From: Candidatus Desulfaltia sp.
GTDB lineage: Bacteria > Desulfobacterota > Desulfobacteria > Desulfobacterales > ETH-SRB1
NCBI GenBank assembly: GCA_030656555.1
Contig: JAUSPN010000063.1
Coordinates: forward strand, 1 to 37,240
Direction: 5' to 3'
DNA: 37,240 nucleotides
Shown here: piece after piece, positions 30,834-37,240 of the stretch
Position numbering within the stretch: the stretch's first letter is position 1
Layout: each line of letters begins with the position of its first letter
The notes under the pieces: generated by a model
The model's input: only the letters and a program-made list of their open reading frames with translations
Databases searched by the model: none
What the model was told of the DNA's origin: nothing
Position numbers and translations under genes: made by a program

Positions 30834-31922
30834 ATGCGTATAAAAAAAAACATAATCGTTTCTCTGGCTCTTGGAATATTATTGTCAGGGTTAGCCCTTT
30901 ATCTGTCGTTTAGAAAGGTTCCATTTGCCGATCTTGCGGCTTATCTGACAACAATAAATTATTTTTGGATATTACCATCTGTATTTATCGCCATAATTAG
31001 TTTTGTTATAAGAACCATTAGGTGGCGGTTTATCCTTGAGGCGGCTCACACAGTAAGCTTTTGGCAGGCATTTCATCCAATGATGATTGCATTTATGTTA
31101 AACTGCATCCTTCCCGGCAGGATCGGCGAGTTGGCAAGGCCGGCAATTCTGCAGAAAAAGGATAATATTCCATTTTCTACAGGCCTTGCAACGGTTGCTG
31201 TAGAAAGGTTGTTTGACATAATTCTTCTGATACTGCTTTCAATAACCGTGTTTGCGTCTGTTCATATAGATCCGGCGCTTGATATTTCTTTTGGCAAGTA
31301 TCATCTAAACAGAGAAACACTGTTAGCTGTCGGCGCAGGCATGTTTAAGCTGAGCGCGGTCTTGATTGCCGGAGTAATAATGATCAGCTTTTCTGCTACC
31401 CGAAAGATTGTAAAAAGATTGATCATGGCATTGCCGGCTGTATTTTTTTTTATGGGCAGCGATTTTAAAAACCGGATGCAGGAAAAAATTTGCACGCCTC
31501 TTACAGGTTTTTTAGAAAATTTTGCTTTAGGTTTTGTTCTGATTAAGAATCCAAAAAAGGTGGGTATTTGCATTGCGCTGTCAATTATTATATGGAGCCT
31601 TGCAGCTTTATCATATTATGTAATGGCGCTTGGCTGCCCAGGCATACGCCTTTCATATTTTGAGATCATGGCGGTCATGATAATTATCTGTCTGTTTATC
31701 GCTCTTCCGTCCGTACCTGGTTACTGGGGGCTCTGGGAAGCAGGAGGAATGTTTGCCCTGTCTCTTTTCGGTATTTCAGCAAAAGAAGCCGTCGGCTTTA
31801 CGCTTGTAAACCATGTAATTCAAATAGCCCCTGTAATAATTATCGGTTTGGTATCTGCAATGATAATGGGTGTTAATGTATGGCAGATATCTTCTTGTAA
31901 TGAATGTGAAAAAGACAAGTAA
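30834..31922 (+). CDS. UPF0104 / LPG-synthase-TM-like membrane protein
   Basis: The 362-residue protein has about eight membrane helices and the family features of the lysylphosphatidylglycerol synthase transmembrane region (PF03706, UPF0104/AglD2): RTIRWRFILEAA after helix 2, the NCILPGRIGELARPAIL block, and SVPGYWGLWEAGG near residue 300. The aminoacyltransferase domain of MprF is absent. Such proteins are thought to act in envelope lipid or lipid-linked sugar handling; the substrate is unknown. It starts 13 bases after ribF. Confidence 0.82.
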   Translation: MRIKKNIIVSLALGILLSGLALYLSFRKVPFADLAAYLTTINYFWILPSVFIAIISFVIRTIRWRFILEAAHTVSFWQAFHPMMIAFMLNCILPGRIGELARPAILQKKDNIPFSTGLATVAVERLFDIILLILLSITVFASVHIDPALDISFGKYHLNRETLLAVGAGMFKLSAVLIAGVIMISFSATRKIVKRLIMALPAVFFFMGSDFKNRMQEKICTPLTGFLENFALGFVLIKNPKKVGICIALSIIIWSLAALSYYVMALGCPGIRLSYFEIMAVMIIICLFIALPSVPGYWGLWEAGGMFALSLFGISAKEAVGFTLVNHVIQIAPVIIIGLVSAMIMGVNVWQISSCNECEKDK

Positions 31923-31935
31923 CTATCCGGCCACA

Positions 31936-31975
31936 GAAAAAAACTGTGAACCGTGAACCGACAACTGCGAACCGT
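31936..31975. repeat. GTGAACCG-type dispersed repeat
   Basis: ACTGTGAACCGTGAACCGAC and the following AACTGCGAACCG match 16,984-17,030 closely. It fills the short spacer before def. Confidence 0.6.
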
Positions 31976-31988
31976 TACCGAATTTATT

Positions 31989-32498
31989 ATGGCGATACTT
32001 ACTATACTGACATATCCGGATAAATTTCTCAGCCATCCTGTAAAATCCGTAGAAAATATCGACGGCACGATTCAGGACATGATTGAAGACATGTCTTCCA
32101 CTATGTATGAAGCTCCCGGCGTTGGACTGGCTGCCATACAGGTGGGGATTGACCAAAGTATTATTGTTTACGACATTTCGCCAAGAGATGAAAAACGATC
32201 CCTGCATGTTCTTATAAATCCAAAAATTATTTCCAGCGAAGGAACCACTATCTCTGAAGACGAAGGATGCCTGAGCGTTCCTGATTACAGGAACGATGTA
32301 AAACGTTCAGTCTCTGTTCTGGTTGAAGGGTTTGACAGGAAAGAGAAGCCCTTGAGAATAGAGGCCCACGGGCTCCTTGCCGTTGTCTTGCAGCATGAAA
32401 TTGATCATTTAAACGGTATCTTATTTATTGACCGGATAAGCAGTTTAAAAAGAGGTCTTTATAAAAAACGTATTAAGAAGATGTTAAAACAAAAATAA
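31989..32498 (+). CDS. def: Peptide deformylase
   Basis: The 169-residue metalloenzyme removes the N-formyl group from nascent proteins. All three motifs are present: GVGLAAIQVG, EGCLSVP (metal ligand C94) and QHEIDHLNG (ligands H136 and H140, catalytic E137). The start ATG 31,989 gives the usual MAIL-type N-terminus; the earlier in-frame ATG at 31,953 lies in the dispersed repeat. fmt follows after 14 bases, the common def-fmt pairing. Confidence 0.96.
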   Translation: MAILTILTYPDKFLSHPVKSVENIDGTIQDMIEDMSSTMYEAPGVGLAAIQVGIDQSIIVYDISPRDEKRSLHVLINPKIISSEGTTISEDEGCLSVPDYRNDVKRSVSVLVEGFDRKEKPLRIEAHGLLAVVLQHEIDHLNGILFIDRISSLKRGLYKKRIKKMLKQK

Positions 32499-32512
32499 TG
32501 GCGTTGTAAAAA

Positions 32513-33469
32513 ATGACCAATTCAAAGACAGAGAAAAAAATTAAAATCATATTTATGGGCACGCCGGATTTTGCCGTACCCGCATTAACTGCACTTCACA
32601 ACAATAAATATGACGTGATTTTAGTGGTAACCCAGCCTGACCGGCCAAAGGGAAGGGGCCGCAAGCCTGTTTCTTCTCCTGTTAAAGAGGCAGCCGTGCA
32701 ACTTGGATATGATGTAATCCAGCCTGTATCGATTAAAACAGACGAGTTTGCAAACAATGTAATAAAATTAAAACCAGACATGTTTGTTGTGTCAGCCTTT
32801 GGCCATATCCTTCCAAAAAGGATTTTAGAACTGCCAAAAATCGGCGCATTAAATATACACGCTTCACTTCTTCCAAAATATAGGGGTGCAGCGCCAATCC
32901 AGTGGGCTGTCATAAACGGCGAAAAGGAGACCGGAGTTACCGCGATGCTTATGGATGAAGGTCTGGATACAGGAGACATCCTCTTTACATCAAAAACTCA
33001 AATTTCTCCTGATGACACATCAGCCACACTTCACAAACGTCTGGCCGATCTTGGCGCTGATCTTCTTGTAAAAACCCTAAAAGCCATAGAGGCCGATAAC
33101 ATAAACCCCATTCCTCAAGACCACACAATAGCCACCTATGCGCCGATGCTTACAAAAAAGGACGGCCATATAAACTGGGAAATGGCCGCGGAAAAACTTG
33201 AGGCTTTTATACGCGGAATGACGCCGTGGCCCGGAGCATTTACTTTTTACAACAACACACGTCTTAAGATATTCAGTTCAAAGCCCATTATTATGCCTGT
33301 TGATACTCCTCCCGGCACTGTATTAAGGGGGTTTCCCGATGAACTTCGCATTGCCACCGGAAAAGGGGTTCTGTCCATCCTGGAAATACAGGGGCAATCC
33401 GGAAAGCGCCTTTTGATTAAAGATTTTCTGCGCGGATTTAAACTGCCTGTTGGAACTGTCCTGAATTAA
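32513..33469 (+). CDS. fmt: Methionyl-tRNA formyltransferase
   Basis: The 318-residue enzyme formylates initiator Met-tRNA from 10-formyl-THF. The catalytic domain has IIFMGTPDFAVPAL, NIHASLLPKYRGAAPIQWA and MDEGLDTGDIL; the C-terminal OB-like tRNA-binding domain covers about 210-315. It partners def. The rsmB start codon follows one base after its stop. Confidence 0.96.
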   Translation: MTNSKTEKKIKIIFMGTPDFAVPALTALHNNKYDVILVVTQPDRPKGRGRKPVSSPVKEAAVQLGYDVIQPVSIKTDEFANNVIKLKPDMFVVSAFGHILPKRILELPKIGALNIHASLLPKYRGAAPIQWAVINGEKETGVTAMLMDEGLDTGDILFTSKTQISPDDTSATLHKRLADLGADLLVKTLKAIEADNINPIPQDHTIATYAPMLTKKDGHINWEMAAEKLEAFIRGMTPWPGAFTFYNNTRLKIFSSKPIIMPVDTPPGTVLRGFPDELRIATGKGVLSILEIQGQSGKRLLIKDFLRGFKLPVGTVLN

Positions 33470-33470
33470 T

Positions 33471-34856
33471 ATGGATGATCCTCGCAAAACAGCGCTATTT
33501 GTCTTGAATTCTCTGGATAAAGGACGCCGTACTCTTGATACAATACTGGAAGATATTCAAAACAAAGAGACCGCTCTTTCAAAAAGAGATCAGGCCTTGT
33601 TTCATACGCTGGTTTACGGGGTTTTAAGATGGCGCGGCCGGCTTGACTGGATAATCGGTCTTTTTTCGAAGATCCGCATCGATAAGATAGAGCCCACGGT
33701 TATGAATATTCTTCGGCTTGGTCTTTTTCAAATTATTTATTTAAACAGGGTACCTGTTTCTGCCGCTGTTAATACATCTGTTGAAATTGCAAAGTCATTT
33801 GCATCTTCCCCTGCCGCCGGGTTTACAAATGCTCTCTTGCGCAAAGCCGCCGGAGAATATGAAAAAATCCCTTTCCCTGATCTTGATAAAAATCCTGTCT
33901 GCAGTCTTGCTGTTAGAAAGTCGTTTCCGGAGTGGCTGATAAAACGATGGCTGAATCAATTTGGACTAAAAGAGACAGAATCGCTTTGCGATGCAATAAA
34001 TACAATTCCTCCAATTACTGTCCGCACAAACAGTCTCAGGACAACCCGTGATGATCTGGCTAAAAGGCTTGCACCTGATGTGCAGCAAATTGAAAATACA
34101 ACTTACTCTCCTGACGGCATACGTTTTATTAAGCCGGATAGACCAATCCCTGAAATAAAAGCCTTTAAAGACGGCTGGTTCCAGGTGCAGGATGAAGCCG
34201 CGCAGCTTGTTGCCTGTCTGTTAAACCCCCGGCCGGGAGATACTGTTTTAGATGCATGCGCAGGTCTTGGGGGGAAAACAGGGCATATCGCACAGATGAT
34301 GAAAAATACAGGCAGACTGTTGGCCATGGATAATCAGGCCGATAAACTGCAACGGCTTGAGTCTGAAATGAAAAGGCTTGGGATTTCAATTGTAACGACC
34401 TGCAATTATGATCTTACCATTCCGTTTGACAGGCAATTCTCATATATGGGTTTTTCCGGATTTGATTGTATTCTTTTAGACGCTCCATGTTCGGGTTTGG
34501 GTGTTTTAAGAAGAAACCCTGATGCGAAATGGTCAATATCAGCTAATAGATTCAATCGTTATAAAGCAAGGCAGATAAACTTTCTGAATAATTTAGCGCA
34601 ACTTGTCAAGCCGTCAGGCACTCTGGTTTATGCAGTATGCAGCACGGAACCTGAGGAAAACGAAGAGGTCGTTAAAGGGTTTTTAAATAAAAACCCGGAG
34701 TTTGTTGTAAAGAATAAGCTTGAAGGTCTGCCTAAAAATGTATATTCTCTTATAAATAAAAACCAATATTTAAAAACCTGTCCGCATATAAATAATATGG
34801 ATGGTTTTTTTGCGGTTTGCTTTAAACGGTTACCTGTTTTAGAAGGATTATCATGA
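33471..34856 (+). CDS. rsmB: 16S rRNA (cytosine-967-C5)-methyltransferase
   Basis: The 461-residue protein has an N-terminal NusB-like RNA-binding domain (about 1-140) and a C-terminal SAM-dependent m5C methyltransferase: DACAGLGGKTGHIAQ (SAM), the motif IV cysteine in DAPCSGLGVLRRNPD, and the catalytic motif VI cysteine in YAVCSTEPEENEEVV. It methylates C967 of 16S rRNA. The stop overlaps the next ATG by four bases (ATGA). Confidence 0.95.
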   Translation: MDDPRKTALFVLNSLDKGRRTLDTILEDIQNKETALSKRDQALFHTLVYGVLRWRGRLDWIIGLFSKIRIDKIEPTVMNILRLGLFQIIYLNRVPVSAAVNTSVEIAKSFASSPAAGFTNALLRKAAGEYEKIPFPDLDKNPVCSLAVRKSFPEWLIKRWLNQFGLKETESLCDAINTIPPITVRTNSLRTTRDDLAKRLAPDVQQIENTTYSPDGIRFIKPDRPIPEIKAFKDGWFQVQDEAAQLVACLLNPRPGDTVLDACAGLGGKTGHIAQMMKNTGRLLAMDNQADKLQRLESEMKRLGISIVTTCNYDLTIPFDRQFSYMGFSGFDCILLDAPCSGLGVLRRNPDAKWSISANRFNRYKARQINFLNNLAQLVKPSGTLVYAVCSTEPEENEEVVKGFLNKNPEFVVKNKLEGLPKNVYSLINKNQYLKTCPHINNMDGFFAVCFKRLPVLEGLS

Positions 34857-35785
34857 AACGATTTAATGCTTTTGTGATTTTGATTGCGGTTCTTTTTTTC
34901 TTTGGATGCGCCGGAGGCAATGCTGTGAAGCAGAAACCCGACCATATTATATCAGGCATGAAAGAAATAAAGAAAGGAACCGCCTGGTATCAAAAAGGAT
35001 GTTATAAGCGTTCTCTGGAACACTTTTTCAGGGCGCATGAACTTTTTACCGCATCCGACCAGTTAGACGGAGTTGCCATGAGCATGAACAATATCGGCAA
35101 TATTTACAGAATCATGGAAGACATTGACAGCTCCCTGCTCTTTTTTGAAGAATCCATCAGCATATATCAAGATATTAAGGATTACAGCGGGTTAGTACAG
35201 GCACTTTCGAATAAAGCAGCCGTGCTGATAGACAGCGACAAGCTTGAAGAAGCTGCCGGTGTGTTAAGGTCGGCTGAAGATATTGCACAAAAAAATTCTA
35301 TTCCGGCTAATCACATATTAAACAAGTTTGGCATACTCTTTATCAAAAAAAAGGAATACAGCCGCGCCGAAGAGATATTGAACACAGCCCTCGCTAATAC
35401 CGATTCTGCCAACCAGTCAGAATATGCAACAGTAAATTTTGCTCTGGGCACCCTGATGCGTGAAACAGGGCGCCATGAAAAAGCTGTTTATTTCTTTAAT
35501 GTCGCGCTGGATACCGACCGCTTATCAGGCTTTCACAAAGGCATTGCCGATGATCTCAGCGCTATCGGGGATATCAATTTCAGCCAGGGCAAATACGAAC
35601 CAGCGGCAAATTATTTTAAGCGGAGTATAAAGATTTATGCTCTTATCGAAAACAGAAACAAAGTGTCTGAAATCATGGACCGGCTTGTAAAGGCTGCTGA
35701 AAAAGCCGGCCTGGATATCAGCATTACAAAGCATTTTGTAAAAAACTGGCTTGAAGGAAAAGCTTTTGAAAGCCCATGTAATTAA
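34853..35785 (+). CDS. TPR-repeat lipoprotein
   Basis: The 310-residue protein has a lipoprotein signal (NAFVILIAVLFFFGC, Cys near residue 19), then at least five tetratricopeptide repeats between about 40 and 275, e.g. ALSNKAAVLIDSDKLEEAAGVL and NFALGTLMRETGRHEKAVYFFNVAL. It is probably an outer-membrane-anchored scaffold in the periplasm. It overlaps rsmB by four bases, so expression is coupled to the translation-related genes. The specific partner is unknown. Confidence 0.85.
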   Translation: MKRFNAFVILIAVLFFFGCAGGNAVKQKPDHIISGMKEIKKGTAWYQKGCYKRSLEHFFRAHELFTASDQLDGVAMSMNNIGNIYRIMEDIDSSLLFFEESISIYQDIKDYSGLVQALSNKAAVLIDSDKLEEAAGVLRSAEDIAQKNSIPANHILNKFGILFIKKKEYSRAEEILNTALANTDSANQSEYATVNFALGTLMRETGRHEKAVYFFNVALDTDRLSGFHKGIADDLSAIGDINFSQGKYEPAANYFKRSIKIYALIENRNKVSEIMDRLVKAAEKAGLDISITKHFVKNWLEGKAFESPCN

Positions 35786-36935
35786 TAGCGATATACATCT
35801 CCTTTCCTTTGAAGACAAAGAGATCATACTTTTAGGCACTGCGCATGTTTCTAAAGAAAGCGCAAAGCTTGTAGCCTCTGTTATCGAGGAGGAAAAACCT
35901 GATACGGTCTGCATCGAACTTTGCGAACCAAGATACCAGTCTATACGGCAAAAGAACAGATGGCAAAATACGGATATTATCAAGGTTATTAAGGAGAAAA
36001 AAGCTTTTCTCCTTCTTTCCAACCTGCTTATGGCATCATTTCAAAAAAGGATAGCTCAAAAACTCGATGTTAAACCAGGTGCGGAAATGATAGCGGCCAT
36101 TGAAACAGCGGAAAAGGTTGGAGCAAGGGTACATCTTGCGGACAGAGATATCCGTATTACACTGTCAAGAACCTGGCGTGTTATGTCTCTTTGGGACAAG
36201 TTGAAAATACTGGTTCAAGTTATTTTATCTGCAGGAGAAATTGATGAAATTTCCGAAAAAGATATTGAAAAAATGAAACAGGAGGACATGCTGGAAACTC
36301 TTCTCGCAGATGTTAAAAAATCGCTTCCTGCTTTAAGAGATATCCTGATTGATGAAAGGGACAGATATCTTGCTCATAAAATCAAAACAGCGCCTGGCAA
36401 AAGAATAGTGGCGGTTGTCGGCGCAGGTCATGTACCGGGCATAAAAAAATACTGGGAAGTAAATACAGATATTAACGCTCTTGAAAAGATCCCCCCAGTC
36501 GGCATGTTTATGCGCATTTTTAAATGGATTTTGCCCTTATCTATACTGGCTCTCTTTATTTTAGGCTTTTTCTACGGCGGCTCTAAGGCAGGCACTGAGA
36601 TGATAATCTGGTGGATAGCGGCAAACGGGCTGCTGGCAGGACTTGGAGCAACAATCGCTTTTGCCCATCCATTGACAATCCTATCTTCGATCCTGGCAGC
36701 GCCTTTAACATCCTTAAATCCAATGATAGCCGCGGGATGGGTTTCAGGTCTGGTTGAGGCTTTTTCAAGAAAGCCAAAGGTCAAAGATTTTGAAAACCTG
36801 TCAGAAGACATCCTTACCATAAGAGGCTTCCGGCGAAACAAGGTAACCAAGATTCTTCTGGTTGTAGTGTTGACAAATTTAGGCAGTGCAATAGGCACCT
36901 TTGTCGCTATACCGCTGATGTTAAAAGTATTGTAG
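35766..36935 (+). CDS. TraB/PrgY-family membrane protein
   Basis: The protein has the TraB-type GTAHVSKES near the N-terminus with IELCEPR after it, and VVGAGHVPGI near residue 220, the conserved Glu/His positions proposed to be metal-binding and peptidase-like. Four C-terminal membrane helices follow (about 250-390). Family members inhibit sex-pheromone activity in enterococci or are of unknown function elsewhere. I use the TTG at 35,766, seven bases after AAGGA; an alternative TTG at 35,751 adds five residues. Either overlaps the end of the TPR gene. Confidence 0.82.
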   Translation: MKAHVINSDIHLLSFEDKEIILLGTAHVSKESAKLVASVIEEEKPDTVCIELCEPRYQSIRQKNRWQNTDIIKVIKEKKAFLLLSNLLMASFQKRIAQKLDVKPGAEMIAAIETAEKVGARVHLADRDIRITLSRTWRVMSLWDKLKILVQVILSAGEIDEISEKDIEKMKQEDMLETLLADVKKSLPALRDILIDERDRYLAHKIKTAPGKRIVAVVGAGHVPGIKKYWEVNTDINALEKIPPVGMFMRIFKWILPLSILALFILGFFYGGSKAGTEMIIWWIAANGLLAGLGATIAFAHPLTILSSILAAPLTSLNPMIAAGWVSGLVEAFSRKPKVKDFENLSEDILTIRGFRRNKVTKILLVVVLTNLGSAIGTFVAIPLMLKVL

Positions 36936-37151
36936 AAACTATTTCAATACCCCCATCTAATGCCCAATGGCTGTATTTCGCTCCGGCTTAAAATGCTCAC
37001 AACCCTTAAACTGCAAATGTAAAGGGCGTCCCGAAAGTTTCGTCCCGAAAGTTTCCCATTTTTACTTGACCAGATCATTCCTCACCTCTTTTTCTGTGGC
37101 TAACCAACAAACCTCGCAGTTAGCGCAGTTTGCCTTTTATTGATAGGTGTT
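36936..37151. other. Intergenic region with a small tandem repeat
   Basis: No gene is supported in this stretch. CGTCCCGAAAGTTT occurs twice in direct succession at 37,027-37,054. The TTTCGCTCCGGCTTAAAATG phrase near 36,977 is of the dispersed intergenic type. Confidence 0.6.
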
Positions 37152-37208
37152 TAATGATGAAGCATGATCCAATGGTCAAATTGGAGATACCGTCATGCTT
37201 CATCATTA
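37152..37208. repeat. Inverted repeat with perfect 16-base arms
   Basis: TAATGATGAAGCATGA (37,152-37,167) and TCATGCTTCATCATTA (37,193-37,208) are exact reverse complements around 25 bases. The right arm contains the start codon of the probable recombinase, so a folded mRNA would hide it. It could equally be a recombinase binding site or an element terminus. Confidence 0.8.
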
Positions 37209-37240
37209 TATCAACCAGTTCCTGGGATATTGTCAACTGG
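37195..37240 (+). CDS. Partial tyrosine recombinase/integrase, N-terminus only
   Basis: From ATG 37,195, eight bases after GGAG, the frame reads MLHHYINQFLGYCQL and runs off the window. This looks like the first helix of the N-terminal SAM-like domain of phage-type integrases. Two other frames are also open here, so the call rests on the ribosome site and a pattern match. Confidence 0.35.
   Translation, partial: MLHHYINQFLGYCQL

Noticed and set aside
1-37240. CRISPR array, prophage structural genes, rRNA genes, anti-phage defence island
   Set aside because: None seen: no regularly spaced repeats, no capsid/tail/terminase or cas-like proteins, only one toxin-antitoxin pair.

Overview
The window reads as chromosomal DNA of a sulfate-reducing Desulfobacterota, most likely a Desulfobacterales relative. 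The indicators are an HmcEF/TmcCB/DsrMK-type membrane redox pair next to an Rrf2 regulator, a class A flavodiiron protein, a ChlD-like VWA fragment beside a NifX-like protein, a PocR sensor, a citramalate synthase, and short dispersed intergenic repeats. This is inferred from family content; no 16S gene is present. Both window ends run into probable tyrosine recombinases that face outward, so the segment may be bounded by mobile elements, or a contig may have broken at repeats.

Layout. 0-2.3 kb: a 5'-truncated ChlD-type VWA gene, a frameshifted NifX/NafY-family gene and a stand-alone PocR-domain protein. 2.5-5.5 kb: a possible sigma-54 site, a cytochrome b subunit, an HdrD/DsrK-like Fe-S subunit, a frameshifted small ORF and an Rrf2 regulator. 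5.6-6.5 kb: rplM-rpsI. 6.5-8.6 kb (minus): a PPC/DUF296 protein, a DUF456 membrane protein and a cysteine-rich ferredoxin-like protein. 8.8-12.3 kb (minus): what I read as an integrase-less integron cassette array (CALIN). It holds four genes, three complete attC-like sites, a possible fourth at the far end, and an attC-like half-site interrupted by a group IIC intron remnant.

12.6-21.3 kb: a branched-chain amino acid operon, ilvD-ilvB-ilvN-ilvC-cimA-leuA. It is preceded by a promoter, a 29-codon Ile/Leu/Val-rich leader peptide and a strong intrinsic terminator, which is classical attenuation architecture. CimA supplies 2-oxobutyrate precursor from pyruvate, the ilv genes make isoleucine and valine, and LeuA starts leucine synthesis. 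21.4-24 kb (minus): pyrD, a frameshifted small exported protein, a CBS/coiled-coil/zinc-finger protein and an unidentified partner. 24.2-29.6 kb (minus): flavodiiron protein, alpha/beta hydrolase, PAS lipoprotein, orphan protein, CDF cation exporter and a toxin-antitoxin pair, with two further intron fragments and two degenerate attC-like sites.

29.6-37 kb: tRNA-Leu(CAG) on minus, then a plus-strand housekeeping run: ribF, a UPF0104/LPG-synthase-like membrane protein, def, fmt, rsmB, a TPR lipoprotein and a TraB-family membrane protein. The right end holds a 16-bp-arm inverted repeat over the start of a second recombinase. All functional calls come from reading motifs by eye; no database search was run.
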